This document shows, piece by piece, positions 53,129 to 62,328 of a stretch of DNA of 64,000 nt; the first letter of the stretch is position 1, and the number at the start of each line of letters is the position of its first letter. Where the stretch lies: positions 186,001 to 250,000 of the forward strand of contig NZ_FZNP01000012.1 in NCBI RefSeq assembly GCF_900188105.1, written 5' to 3'. The notes beneath the pieces are model-generated. The model ran no database searches. It worked only from the letters and a program-made list of their open reading frames with translations, and was not told where the DNA came from. This stretch comes from Actinomadura mexicana (GTDB lineage Bacteria > Actinomycetota > Actinomycetes > Streptosporangiales > Streptosporangiaceae). A program made the translations under genes and the position numbers.

Positions 53129-54181
53129 TCATCGGGCGAACTCGGCACGGACGCCCAGCAGCCGCACCGGACGCCGCCCGGTGAACCGGTCGAGCGCGGT
53201 GAGGGCGGCCTCCTCGATCCGGGCCGGCTCGCTCGACGGCCCCTCCAGCGTCCGGCCGTGGGTGCGGGTGATGAACGGGACGTACCTGACCTTGACGACG
53301 ACGCGCGCGACGTCCCTGCCGTCCGCGGCCACGTCTCCGGCGACCCTCCGCGCCAGCCGGACGACCTCGCGGCGCACGTCCTCCCACTCGTCCAGATCAC
53401 GCTGGAAGGTGGTCTCCCGGCCGCACGAGCGCGGGACGTACGGCGCGTCGCTGACGGGGGAACGGTCCCGCCCCTGGGCGAGCCGCACCAGCCACGGCCC
53501 GGTCGTGGGGCCGACCTCCGTAGCCAGGGCGCCCGGATCGGCCGCCGCGAGGTCGCTCACCGTGGCGATGCCGAGGCCCTTCAACCGCTTGGCCGTCTTG
53601 GCCCCGATGCCCCACAGAGCGTCGGTCGGCCGGTCGCCGAGCACCTCGAACCAGGTCTCCCCAGTGAGCCGGAAGACCCCGGCGGGCTTGCCGAACCCGG
53701 TCGCCAGCTTCGCCTGGAGCTTGTTCTCCCCGATGCCCACGGTGCATTCGAGCCCCGTCGCCGCCCGCACCCGGTCACGGATCTCCCGGGCCATCGCCTC
53801 CGGATCGTCGCCGTCGACGGCCAGGAACGCCTCGTCCCAGCCGAGCACCTCCACCACGACGCCGAGGCTGCGCAACGTCGCCATGACCTGCTCTGAGACG
53901 GACTCGTAGAGCTCCCTGTCGACGGGCAGGAACACCGCGTCCGGGCATCGACGCAGCGCCGTGCGCAGCGGCGACCCGGAATGGACGCCGTACTCGCGCG
54001 CCTCGTACGAGGCCGTGCTGACCACGCCGCGCTTGCTCGGATCGCCGTCCCCGCCGACGACGACCGGCCGCCCGCGAAGCTCCGGGTGCCGCAGCACCTC
54101 GACGGCGGCGATGAACTGGTCCAAGTCCACATGCAGGACCCACCGACCCACACCCCCTTTGTCCCCCACTCGCCCGGACAC
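53129..54181 (-). CDS. dinB2: Y-family DNA polymerase IV, DinB2-like
   Basis: 350 aa from a GTG at 54181 (GTGs at 54169 and 54151 are alternatives). The catalytic Asp residues are D19 in HVDLDQF and the DE of GWDEAFLAV. The thumb HhH (LWGIGAKTAKRLKGLGI) and the little-finger domain are present. HVDLDQF.A.VE and GWDEA match the mycobacterial DinB2 group rather than DinB1. No beta-clamp motif is obvious at the C-terminus. The steric-gate position, Phe or Tyr in most family members, is Ile24. Confidence 0.9.
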   Translation of the reverse strand: MSGRVGDKGGVGRWVLHVDLDQFIAAVEVLRHPELRGRPVVVGGDGDPSKRGVVSTASYEAREYGVHSGSPLRTALRRCPDAVFLPVDRELYESVSEQVMATLRSLGVVVEVLGWDEAFLAVDGDDPEAMAREIRDRVRAATGLECTVGIGENKLQAKLATGFGKPAGVFRLTGETWFEVLGDRPTDALWGIGAKTAKRLKGLGIATVSDLAAADPGALATEVGPTTGPWLVRLAQGRDRSPVSDAPYVPRSCGRETTFQRDLDEWEDVRREVVRLARRVAGDVAADGRDVARVVVKVRYVPFITRTHGRTLEGPSSEPARIEEAALTALDRFTGRRPVRLLGVRAEFAR

Positions 54182-54280
54182 ACCCCCCGTCGGCCGGCCC
54201 GATCAGGGATCGAGAGGCGCAGGTCGCGGGCCTGCTACTCGCGTTATGGCGCTCGAACCGCCCGCGCCCCAGGAGAGATC

Positions 54281-54400
54281 ATGACCGGCCTTCCGCTTCC
54301 CGGATCCCCGTCCGTCCCCTGTGAGCGCGCAGCCCCGCTCGCGGGCCGAGCGCCGCCGCGACACCGAGCACTGATGCGCGAGGGCCACTGGCTGGCCTGA
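54281..54400 (+). CDS. Possible 39-aa ORF
   Basis: ATG with AGGAGAG 5 bases upstream, but the product (MTGLPLPGSPSVPCERAAPL, then a basic stretch to MREGHWLA) has no recognisable feature, and base use is only weakly coding. It lies in the gap between dinB2 and the phosphotransferase gene. Confidence 0.3.
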   Translation: MTGLPLPGSPSVPCERAAPLAGRAPPRHRALMREGHWLA

Positions 54401-54440
54401 CACCCTCGGCGAGTCCACCCCGGGCCCGGACGTCGCGCGC

Positions 54441-55313
54441 CTATAGGCCGGCCACCGGGAAGAGCCACTCCAGTGCGGCGAGAGACTTGTCGAGGTACTT
54501 GCCGTGCCCGGTCTGGAGCCCGTAGGCCACGTCCTCCAGCACGCCGCACCTGGCGTAGAAGCCCGCGCGTGCTGTGACATCTCCGGCGTCGGCCCGGTAT
54601 CCGCTCAGGGCCAGGTCGAGGGCATCGGGTCCGAGGTCGCGGTAGAGCAGCCCGAAGTCACGGGCCGGATCGGTGATCGCGGCGTCACTCCAGTCGATGA
54701 CTCCGGTCACGGTCCACGCGTCCGGGTCGATGAGGACGTGTTCGATTCCCAGGTCGTTGTGGGAGAACACCAGGTCACGCGGACCGGCCGGCGGCGAGGC
54801 GGCGAGGAACGCCTCCACGGCGGGACGGTGCGGCGGCGGCACCGCTTCGATGATCGCGGCGTAGATCTGCGCGGACTCCTCCACCCACACCGCCATCGGC
54901 TCGTCATCGGTCTCCACCAGGCCCGCCATCTCGCCGACCGGAACGGCGTGCAACGCGCCGAGGAACTCCCCGAGCGTGACGGCGACCGAGCCACCGCGGG
55001 CCGCCCGCCGTGCCGGATCGGCGTCGATCAGCGGAAGGCCGGGGAGTTTGAAGTAGGCCAGGCAGCCCTGCTCGGCGACCGTGAAACTCGGCTCGGGCAC
55101 GGGCACCGGTGACACGTCCGCAACTGCGGCGAGCAGGCGGGCTTCGCCGCGAACCTGCGCGGCCCGGCTCTCGGGGTCGGGCTCCTTGCCGAAACGGACG
55201 ATCAGCTCGTCGTTGACCTGGAAGGCGATGTTGTCCTCGCCCTCCCCCAGCAGCACCACGGAGTCAATGCCGTAGGCGGGCAGTTGCGCAGCCACCACAT
55301 CCCGGACGTCCAC
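54441..55313 (-). CDS. APH-like phosphotransferase
   Basis: 290 aa from a GTG at 55313 (AGGAG 9 bases upstream). The kinase core has SHNDLGIEHVLID (catalytic Asp of Brenner's motif; the usual Asn is replaced in EHVL), then GVIDWSDAAITDPARDFG with the metal-binding Asp. This N-lacking variant is common in actinobacterial homologues. The family phosphorylates antibiotics, homoserine or sugars; resistance should not be assumed. Confidence 0.88.
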   Translation of the reverse strand: MDVRDVVAAQLPAYGIDSVVLLGEGEDNIAFQVNDELIVRFGKEPDPESRAAQVRGEARLLAAVADVSPVPVPEPSFTVAEQGCLAYFKLPGLPLIDADPARRAARGGSVAVTLGEFLGALHAVPVGEMAGLVETDDEPMAVWVEESAQIYAAIIEAVPPPHRPAVEAFLAASPPAGPRDLVFSHNDLGIEHVLIDPDAWTVTGVIDWSDAAITDPARDFGLLYRDLGPDALDLALSGYRADAGDVTARAGFYARCGVLEDVAYGLQTGHGKYLDKSLAALEWLFPVAGL

Positions 55314-55474
55314 GCCCCGATCACTCCTCTGCTCACCCGACGCCGGGGCCGCCCTCGCGCCCAGTCGTCCGCCGACGCTACCGCTTGAGGTCGTCCACCA
55401 GCACCGCACCGGCCCCTCCCCGAGTCAGGGTCGGGTGGCTGACCCGATGCGGCCCGAGGACATGCCGGGGATGG

Positions 55475-55876
55475 TCAGCCGACGCCGCAGGGTGCGCTGT
55501 TGACGGTGGAGATGTCGCCGCCGGGGAAGGTGAAGTGGTCGTGGGTCGTGATGGCGGCCAGGAGGAGGGCGACCACGGCGATCAGTGCCGTCGGGTAGCA
55601 GAGGAGGCGGGCCCAGAGGGGAGATCGGGCGCCGACCGCGAGGACGGCGACGGCGAGGACGAGGGCCAGCACCGCGGCGGTGAGGACTCCGATGGGGAGC
55701 CAGGCCCCGTACCCGTGGCTCCAATGGGCGGCGGCCCGGTCGTGGAGGCAGTCGAGTTCCCGGGCCCGGTCGGCGCTTGCCTGTAGAGCGGACATGCCCC
55801 AGAACCCGAGCACGCAAAGGCCGATGAGGACGGGTGCGAGCGTGCCCAACCAGCGCCAGAGGAGCGGTTCGGTCAT
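55475..55876 (-). CDS. Three-helix membrane protein
   Basis: 133 aa. Hydrophobic helices at about 10-30, 58-80 and 88-110. Between the first two lies a loop with ELDCLHDRAAAHWSHG. The C-terminus (TTHDHFTFPGGDISTVNSAPCG) has one Cys that could pair with the one in the loop. Not recognised. Confidence 0.65.
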   Translation of the reverse strand: MTEPLLWRWLGTLAPVLIGLCVLGFWGMSALQASADRARELDCLHDRAAAHWSHGYGAWLPIGVLTAAVLALVLAVAVLAVGARSPLWARLLCYPTALIAVVALLLAAITTHDHFTFPGGDISTVNSAPCGVG

Positions 55877-55882
55877 CCGGGG

Positions 55883-55888
55883 ATGCTA
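55883..55888 (-). promoter_or_regulatory. Leaderless-type -10 box
   Basis: TAGCAT on the minus strand is 6 bases before the ATG at 55876. Confidence 0.4.
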
Positions 55889-56073
55889 GGGCATGACCGG
55901 GCGGGCGCGGCCTCAGCGGTCAGGGCAAGGCAGGCCACTTCACCGGAAAGCCTGGTGCGCCCGACCCTCGTGAAGGCGACCGCTTGCGCCGAGCATCATG
56001 CGCTCATCCCCCCTGACCACTTGCCGTTGCGGCCTGGTTTCGAGCGCGGGTTTCGCACGGCTTGGTTGACGAG

Positions 56074-56805
56074 TTACCAGGGCACTACGCCGGCGTCTTC
56101 GAAGAAGGAGCCGGTTGGGCCGTTGCCGGGCAGGGTGGCCAGGTGGATGGCTATGGCGGCGCCTTGTTGGGCGGTGCGGATGCCGCGGAAGCCGTTGAGA
56201 TCGGTTGCGCAGTAGCCGGGGCAGGCGGCGTTGATCAGGATGTTGGTGTCGTGCAGTTCCCTGGCGTACTGGAGGGTCACGGCGTTGAGGAAGGTCTTGG
56301 AGGGCGAGTAGGCGGCGGAGATCGGGCCTACGGCCTCCACGCCGGACTGGGAACTCTGGCGGGTGAGAGACCCGACGCTGCTGGACATGTTCACGATCCG
56401 CGGTGCGGCGGACCGCCTGAGCAGCGGCAGCAGGGCGTTGGTGAGGCGGATGACGCCGATCACGTTGGTCTCCACGACCGTTCGCATGGTCGCGGGGTCG
56501 ACGGTCGTGGGCGTCTGTGGCATCCCACCGGTCACCCCGGCGTTGTTGACCAGCACGTCGAGCCGTCCGAAACGCTCGGAGAGCAGGGAGGCCGCGGCGG
56601 TGACGCTCTCGTCGGAGGTCACGTCGAGGGGTACCGCGAACGCGTCGACCCCCTCGGCGCGGAGTTTCTCGACGGCCGATGAGAGCCGCTCCGGCGACCT
56701 GGCCCCCACGCCGACGGTGTGGCCAAGGGCGCCGAGCCCGACGGCGATCTCGTATCCGATTCCCTTGTTGGCGCCGGTGATCAGCGTGATCGTCTGTTCG
56801 CTCAT
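56074..56805 (-). CDS. Short-chain dehydrogenase/reductase
   Basis: 243 aa. TGANKGIG nucleotide-binding loop near residues 10-17, NNAG, a Ser block (NMSSSVGSLTR) and YSPSK catalytic Tyr/Lys. The ANKGIG type resembles carbonyl reductases of NADPH dependence. It diverges from a LysR regulator gene 95 bases away, its probable controller. Confidence 0.93.
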   Translation of the reverse strand: MSEQTITLITGANKGIGYEIAVGLGALGHTVGVGARSPERLSSAVEKLRAEGVDAFAVPLDVTSDESVTAAASLLSERFGRLDVLVNNAGVTGGMPQTPTTVDPATMRTVVETNVIGVIRLTNALLPLLRRSAAPRIVNMSSSVGSLTRQSSQSGVEAVGPISAAYSPSKTFLNAVTLQYARELHDTNILINAACPGYCATDLNGFRGIRTAQQGAAIAIHLATLPGNGPTGSFFEDAGVVPW

Positions 56806-56862
56806 ACCCGAGATCCTGGCCGTACGGCCGCGAGCACTCCAACACCGACTGGGTAGCGTTCG

Positions 56863-56877
56863 ATACCTCGCGGGTAT
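56863..56877. promoter_or_regulatory. LysR-type operator in the SDR/LysR gap
   Basis: ATACC-N5-GGTAT fits the T-N11-A LysR box (T64 to A76). It lies 24 bases before the LysR start and 58 bases before the SDR start. Confidence 0.6.
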
Positions 56878-56900
56878 TGATCGCCGGATACGGTGAGAGC

Positions 56901-57731
56901 ATGGAGACGCGAGAGTTGCGGTACTTCGTCGCCGTCGCCGAGGAACTCCATTTCGGCCGCGCCGCCGAAAGCCTCGGGATCGCCCAGCCGCCCCTCTCGC
57001 GGGCGATCCAGCAGCTGGAACGCCGCCTGGGCGTTCGGCTTCTCGAACGCACCAGCCGTACGGTCGAACTCACCGAGGCCGGAAAGGTCCTGCTCAGAGA
57101 GGGCCGGGCCGCCCTCGACGCGGTCGACGCCGCCGCCCGCCGCACCCGCCGCGCCGCCGCCGGGGAGCCGAGACTGGTGCTGGTCACCAAGGCCGGGGCG
57201 TCGAGTGAACTGCTGCCGAAACTCCTGGACGCCTACGCCGCCGAGCCCGGCGCGGTCGCCGTCGAGGTCCTGCTGTGCGGGATCGGAGAGCAGGAGCGGC
57301 TGCTCCGCGACGGCCGGGCCGACGTGGGTTTGCTGCACAGGCCGTTCGACTCGACGACCGGCCTGGACACCGAGGAGCTGAGCACCGAGGGCCAGATTCT
57401 GGTCCTTCCGAAAGACCATCCCCTCGGAGGCCGTACGGACCTGCGCATGGCCGACATCGCCGGCCTTCCGCTGCCACGCTGGCCGCACGGCGACGGCGGC
57501 TACCCCGACGGTCCGGGACCCGAGGTGCACGACCACGCCCAGCTCCTGCAGCTGATCGCTCTGGGCAGGGCGGTGGCCCTACTGCCGGAGACCGCCCGGA
57601 CCCATCTCCGCCGCGACCTGGCCTTCGTGCCGATCCTGGACGCGCCGACGGTCACCACCGTGATCGCCTGGCCGCCGCACAGCCGGTCCCTGGCCCTCGC
57701 CGGGCTGATCCAGACGGCCACCCGCCTTTAG
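56901..57731 (+). CDS. LysR family transcriptional regulator
   Basis: 276 aa from the ATG at 56901 (METRELRYFVAVAEEL). Winged helix at about 1-60 (HFGRAAESLGIAQPPLSRAIQQLERRLG), then the co-inducer-binding domain. Probably regulates the divergent SDR gene and itself. Confidence 0.95.
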   Translation: METRELRYFVAVAEELHFGRAAESLGIAQPPLSRAIQQLERRLGVRLLERTSRTVELTEAGKVLLREGRAALDAVDAAARRTRRAAAGEPRLVLVTKAGASSELLPKLLDAYAAEPGAVAVEVLLCGIGEQERLLRDGRADVGLLHRPFDSTTGLDTEELSTEGQILVLPKDHPLGGRTDLRMADIAGLPLPRWPHGDGGYPDGPGPEVHDHAQLLQLIALGRAVALLPETARTHLRRDLAFVPILDAPTVTTVIAWPPHSRSLALAGLIQTATRL

Positions 57732-57750
57732 AGCCGGACTCATTTGGCGC

Positions 57751-58092
57751 TCAGATCTCCCAGGGGGCGGTTTCGAGGACGTCGGTGATGTGGTCGGCGG
57801 CTTCCCGGCACAGGCGTGGCATGCACTCGCGGAGAGGCTGGACGATGGCATCGGGGACGGTGCCGTACTCGACGAGATGTCCCAGGGAGTGAGCGATCTC
57901 CTCTTGGACCACCGGGTCGGCCTCTCGCGTGAGCGCATTGACGAGCGGCAGCACTATCGAGGACGTCTCCAGGCCGGCCCTGCATGCGCCGATGAGCAGA
58001 TCCCCGAGGGAGGCGGCCGCCAGCTCGCGGACCTCAGGTTCCCCGCCGGTCAGCCGTCCCGTCAGTCTCCCGATCGATGCCGCGTCATTCAT
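57751..58092 (-). CDS. Small HEAT-repeat-like protein
   Basis: 113 aa from the ATG at 58092, with GGGAGG 6 bases upstream. Predicted as three or so helical hairpins of HEAT type (EVRELAAASLGDLLIGA, then DPVVQEEIAHSLGHLVE). No signal peptide or known family. Small HEAT-like proteins include immunity and phosphorylation-type regulators, but no such neighbour is present. Confidence 0.65.
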   Translation of the reverse strand: MNDAASIGRLTGRLTGGEPEVRELAAASLGDLLIGACRAGLETSSIVLPLVNALTREADPVVQEEIAHSLGHLVEYGTVPDAIVQPLRECMPRLCREAADHITDVLETAPWEI

Positions 58093-58117
58093 GTTCACCT
58101 CCCGCACGCTCACTGCC

Positions 58118-58849
58118 TCAGCGGATGCTCGCCAGATGCGTGGCGATGCCGTCGAGGACGTAGTCGAGGCCGGTCTCGAACTGCCACTGCAGGGAATCCT
58201 TGCGAGTGGCGGTGTCGAGGTAGCGCCGGAAGGTGGGGTAGCGGCCGGTCTGCATGTGCCAGGTCATCTGGGGGGCCAGGTCGGCGCGCACCTGACCTCC
58301 CTCGGTCCAGCCGTGCTCGTGCATCAGGCTCTTGAGGGCGAGTTCGTAGTTCATGGCGCCGTTGACGTAGGCGTCCACGGCGCGGAAGACGGCCATCATG
58401 GTGTCGGCGTCCAGGCCCTGGTCCTTCAGGGACGCGAGTGAGCGCTCGGCGATCGCCATCCGGGCGGGCGTGAGCGCGAGCAGGGCCCGGGGCGACAGCT
58501 GCGCCAACCACAGGTGCTCCAGCATCAGCTTCCGGCTGCCCAGCGCCAGGGCTCGCATGGTCTCCCGCCATTCGGCGGCCTCGGGCAGGCGCAGGTCGGC
58601 GTAGATGTGGTTGACCATCAGTTCCAGCAGCTCGTCCTTGCCGGACACGTGCCGGTACGCGGCCATCGGCGCGACGCCCAGCTCGGTGGCCAACCGCCGC
58701 ATGGTGATGGCGTCGAGCCCTTCCGCGTCGGCGACCGCGACGGCCGCGGCCGCGATGCGCTCGGCGGTGAGGGTCTGCCGCGGGGCGGCCGCGGGGCGCT
58801 CCAGGCGTTGCCAGAGGTGCTCGCCGGGCCTGTCCTTGTCAGCCGCCAT
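58118..58849 (-). CDS. TetR family transcriptional regulator
   Basis: 243 aa from the ATG at 58849 (GGAGG 9 bases upstream). The HTH is at about 30-75 (ITMRRLATELGVAPMAAYRHVSGKDELLELM). The C-terminal part fits TetR_C-type ligand domains of MarR-like drug regulators. It diverges from an FMN reductase/MFS operon, with several inverted and direct repeats in the 118-base gap. Confidence 0.93.
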   Translation of the reverse strand: MAADKDRPGEHLWQRLERPAAAPRQTLTAERIAAAAVAVADAEGLDAITMRRLATELGVAPMAAYRHVSGKDELLELMVNHIYADLRLPEAAEWRETMRALALGSRKLMLEHLWLAQLSPRALLALTPARMAIAERSLASLKDQGLDADTMMAVFRAVDAYVNGAMNYELALKSLMHEHGWTEGGQVRADLAPQMTWHMQTGRYPTFRRYLDTATRKDSLQWQFETGLDYVLDGIATHLASIR

Positions 58850-58879
58850 CGGGTACGGCCTCCTTCCTGCTCGCGACGC

Positions 58880-58951
58880 GATACAACGTATCAAAAGTAG
58901 ACAGCGTACACATCAGTGTGTACGTTGTCCGTCGGAAGATACGTTGTACAC
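58880..58951. promoter_or_regulatory. Candidate TetR operator cluster
   Basis: Contains GATAC-AAC-GTATC (58880-58892), CGTACAC-N6-GTGTACG (58905-58924) and TACGTTGT at 58921-58928 and again at 58940-58947. The 8-mer is the complement of ACAACGTA inside the first palindrome, so it occurs three times. This suggests cooperative or overlapping repressor binding. Confidence 0.65.
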
Positions 58952-58967
58952 ATAGGAGGAGTTGGCT

Positions 58968-59561
58968 ATGAACGACGACCGGCTACGCGTGGCGATCATC
59001 CTCGGCAGCACCCGCGACGGCCGCTTCGGCCCGGCGGTGTCCGGCTGGATCGGCGCCCACGTGCGGCGCCGGGAGGACATGACCGCCGATCTGGTCGACC
59101 TGGTGGAGACCCCGCTGCCCACCGTCTTCCCCGTGCTCGGCGAGCCGCCCGCGTCCCGGGAGGACGCCGACCTGCTGGCGGCGGTGTCACCACGGCTGGC
59201 CGCCGCCGACGCGTTCGTCATCGTCACGCCGGAGTACAACCACAGCTTTCCGGCACCGCTGAAGAACGCCATCGACTGGCACGGCACGGAGTGGCGCGCC
59301 AAGCCGGTCGGCTTCGTGTCCTACGGCGGCTTCTCCGCCGGCCTGCGCGCGGTCGAGCAACTGCGGCTCGTGCTGGCCGAACTGCACGCCGTCACCATCC
59401 GCGACGGCGTCGGGTTCCAGGGCGCCTGGTCGCAGTTCGCGCCCGACGGATCGGCCCTCGACCCGGCCGCCGACGCCGCCGCGACGGTGATGCTCGACCG
59501 GCTGGCCTGGTGGGCGCACGCCCTGCGCAAGGCCCGCGCCGACCGCCCGTACGCCGCGTGA
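58968..59561 (+). CDS. NADPH-dependent FMN reductase family protein
   Basis: 197 aa; the ATG at 58968 has AGGAGGAG 6 bases upstream. The FMN phosphate loop is GSTRDGRFGP and the second loop TPEYNHSFPAPLKNAIDW. Members reduce flavins, quinones or chromate. Its stop overlaps the MFS start by 4 bases, so the two form an operon. Confidence 0.93.
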   Translation: MNDDRLRVAIILGSTRDGRFGPAVSGWIGAHVRRREDMTADLVDLVETPLPTVFPVLGEPPASREDADLLAAVSPRLAAADAFVIVTPEYNHSFPAPLKNAIDWHGTEWRAKPVGFVSYGGFSAGLRAVEQLRLVLAELHAVTIRDGVGFQGAWSQFAPDGSALDPAADAAATVMLDRLAWWAHALRKARADRPYAA

Positions 59562-61111
59562 CCACCTTGACGGACGTGACCGCACCGGCGCGTCCGCGCT
59601 CCTTCCATCTCGGCGTGCTCGGACTGCTGCTCGGCATGTTCCTGGCCATGCTGGACGGCCTGATCGTGGGCACCGCGCTGCCCACGATCATCGGCGACCT
59701 GGGCGGCCTGGACCACCTGTCATGGGTGGTGACCGCCTACATGCTGGCCGGCGCCGCCACCACCCCCGTCTGGGGCAAGCTCGGCGACCTGTACGGCCGC
59801 AAGGCCGCCTTCGTCACCGCCATCACGATCTTCCTGGCCGGCTCGATGCTGGCCGGGCTCGCCCGGGACATGCCCCAGTTGATCGCGTTCCGCGCGCTCC
59901 AGGGGCTGGGCGCCGGCGGCCTCATGGTCGGCGCGATCGCGATCATCGGGGTGCTCGTCCCACCCCGTGACAGCGGTCGCCTGCAGTCGATGATCGGCGC
60001 CATCATGCCGGTCGCCTACGTCGGCGGACCACTGCTGGGCGGCCTGCTCACCGATCACCTGAGCTGGCGCTGGACCTTCTATGTCAACGTGCCCGTCGGC
60101 GCCCTGGCCCTCCTGCTCATCGCCACCCGCATCCACCTGCCGCCCGTCGAGCGCGTCAGGGCGCCCATCGACTACGCGGGCGCGGCGCTGCTCACCGTCG
60201 CCGTCCTGGCCCTGACGCTGGTGGCCGGCTGGGGCGGCGCCGCCTACCCCTGGACGTCCCCGCAGGTTCTGATTCCGACCGCGGTCGGCGTCCTGGCCCT
60301 GGCCGCCTTCGTCCCCGTCGAACGCCGCGCCGCCGAGCCGGTCATCCCGCCCCGGCTGTTCGGTGACCGCGACTTCACCCTCGCGCAGATCCTCAGCTTC
60401 CTGGCCGGGGCGGTGATGCTCAGCGTGGTCAACTACCTGCCGCAGTACATGCAGTACGTGCAGCAGGCATCCCCGACGGCCAGCGGCATGCTGCTGCTGC
60501 CCCTGATGTTCGGCATGCTCGGCGCGCAGACCCTCACCGGCCACCTCATCAGCCGTACCGGTCGCTACCGCGTCTACCCCATCCTGGGCGGCGCACTGAT
60601 GACCGCCGGAACCCTGGTCCTTCTCCTGCTCGACGCGGACACCGGCACGGCCACCGCCTCCGCCCTCACCACCCTCGTCGGGATCGGGATCGGACTGGTC
60701 ATGCAGAGCACCCTCCTCCTCACGATCAACAGCGCCGATCCCCGCGACATGGGGGCCGCCACCGCGACGGTCACCCTCCTGCGCACCATCGGCGGCTCCC
60801 TGGGCATCGCCTTGCTCGGCGCCCTCTACGCCACCCGGATGCACGCCGGACTGGCCGACCGTCTCGGCCCCGCGCAAGCAGATCGGCTGCGCGAACTGAC
60901 GCCGGTGATGCTGGACGACCTGTCCGCGCCCGCCCGGGAGGCCGTCCGCACCGCCGTCACCAGCGGCCTGCACGGCATACTCCTCGGTGCCGCAGCCCTG
61001 TCGGCGCTCGCCTTCACCGTGACCTGGCTGATCCGGGCGGCCCCGCTCCGCACCGACCCGAAGCCGTCATCTCCGACACGTGCGGACGAGGCGTCGGAAA
61101 AGGGGGCATGA
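59558..61111 (+). CDS. MFS transporter, DHA2 (14-helix) type
   Basis: 517 aa from a GTG at 59558. Fourteen helices; motif A as GKLGDLYGRKAAF; antiporter motif C as AYVGGPLLGGLL. This group exports drugs and hydrophobic cations. It is under the adjacent TetR regulator by inference. The C-terminus is a short Ser/Thr/Glu tail. Confidence 0.95.
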   Translation: MTTLTDVTAPARPRSFHLGVLGLLLGMFLAMLDGLIVGTALPTIIGDLGGLDHLSWVVTAYMLAGAATTPVWGKLGDLYGRKAAFVTAITIFLAGSMLAGLARDMPQLIAFRALQGLGAGGLMVGAIAIIGVLVPPRDSGRLQSMIGAIMPVAYVGGPLLGGLLTDHLSWRWTFYVNVPVGALALLLIATRIHLPPVERVRAPIDYAGAALLTVAVLALTLVAGWGGAAYPWTSPQVLIPTAVGVLALAAFVPVERRAAEPVIPPRLFGDRDFTLAQILSFLAGAVMLSVVNYLPQYMQYVQQASPTASGMLLLPLMFGMLGAQTLTGHLISRTGRYRVYPILGGALMTAGTLVLLLLDADTGTATASALTTLVGIGIGLVMQSTLLLTINSADPRDMGAATATVTLLRTIGGSLGIALLGALYATRMHAGLADRLGPAQADRLRELTPVMLDDLSAPAREAVRTAVTSGLHGILLGAAALSALAFTVTWLIRAAPLRTDPKPSSPTRADEASEKGA

Positions 61112-61151
61112 AGTCCTTCTGCCTGGAGTGCCGGGGCGGTGGCGTATCCGG

Positions 61152-62069
61152 TCAGGGGTGGAGGACGATCTTGCCGTGGGTGTGGCGTCGTTCCAGTTCG
61201 CGGAAGGCGTCCTGCACCTGGGCCAGCGGGTAGACGCCGGCGATAAGCACCTCCAGTTCCCCGCGGGCGGCGAGCCGGGCCAGCTCGCCGAGGACGGCCG
61301 CGCACGCCGCCGTGCTCTCTCCTGCGGTCTGCGCGCCGACCTTGGCCGCGGTCCCCCAGTCGCGGATCGTGTTGATCCGCTCGGGCCGCACGCCCAGCTC
61401 CACCGCCAGGTCGACGTAGCCGATCCCGAACGTGTCGATGAACGCGTCGACGGGCCCGCCGGATGCCTCCCGGATCCGCTCGGCCACGCCGTCCCCGTAC
61501 TCGACCGGGATGACGTCGTGCTCCTTCAGCCAGGCGTGGTTCGGCTCGCTCGCCAGCCCGATCACCGTGGCGCCCCGCCGCCGCGCGAGCTGCACGGCGA
61601 GGGATCCGACGCCGCCCGCCGCGCCGGAGACCACGACCGTGTCGGACGGTCCGGGGTCGACCGCGAAAACGCTGGCGTACGCGGTCGCGCCGGCGACGTG
61701 CAACGACCCGGCCACCTCCCAGGACAGCCCCTCCGGACGCGGGGTCAGCCGCACGTCGTCGACCGCGACGAACTCCGCGTGGCTCGCCCTGTCGTGGGTG
61801 AACCCGAGGACCTCGTCGCCCACCGCGAAGCCCCGCACCTCCGGACCGAGCTCCACCACGACACCGGCCAGGTCGGTGCCCTGCCCGGAGGGGAACGTCG
61901 CCGGCCAGCGCGCGTGCAGCCCGCCCTGCCGGATATGCGTCTCGCCCGGCTGGATACCGGCCGCGCGGACCTCGACCAGCACCTGCCCGGGACCGGGCAC
62001 CGGACGCTCCACCTCCTCCACCCGCAGGACATCGATCCCGCCGTACTCGTGGAACCGCACCGCCTTCAT
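61152..62069 (-). CDS. NADP-dependent quinone oxidoreductase-like protein
   Basis: 305 aa; MKAVRFHEYGGIDVLRVEEV start. MDR-family Rossmann segment GAAGGVGSLAVQLARRRGA; no zinc-ligand cysteines, so the zinc-independent quinone reductase type. It is convergent with the MFS gene and may add to detoxification with the SDR and FMN reductase. Confidence 0.92.
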   Translation of the reverse strand: MKAVRFHEYGGIDVLRVEEVERPVPGPGQVLVEVRAAGIQPGETHIRQGGLHARWPATFPSGQGTDLAGVVVELGPEVRGFAVGDEVLGFTHDRASHAEFVAVDDVRLTPRPEGLSWEVAGSLHVAGATAYASVFAVDPGPSDTVVVSGAAGGVGSLAVQLARRRGATVIGLASEPNHAWLKEHDVIPVEYGDGVAERIREASGGPVDAFIDTFGIGYVDLAVELGVRPERINTIRDWGTAAKVGAQTAGESTAACAAVLGELARLAARGELEVLIAGVYPLAQVQDAFRELERRHTHGKIVLHP

Positions 62070-62315
62070 CGCGTGATCACCGCTCTTCCTCGTTCGCACG
62101 GGCCCGGATGGCCACCCCTCGAAGCCTGCCTCCGTCCCGGCGGCCGAGAAACGGACCGCTTTCCCTAGGATCAACGATCCGACGATGTGGGGGGCGAACG
62201 GTGCGATCACCCCAGCTGTGGGGACGCACCACACTAAAAGGGACGGAAGATGCCGACGTCCTGGCCGCCAGCGCACCGGCGGCTCCGATGGCCGACCCGT
62301 GTCGGGCGTCGCTGC

Positions 62316-62321
62316 TAGCGT
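62316..62321 (+). promoter_or_regulatory. Leaderless-type -10 box
   Basis: TAGCGT is 7 bases before the GTG at 62329 and no ribosome binding site is present. Confidence 0.4.
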
Positions 62322-62328
62322 CGCGGCC

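Noticed and set aside
54441..55313. Antibiotic resistance kinase
   Set aside because: APH fold is clear but the substrate is not; resistance cannot be claimed from the motif.
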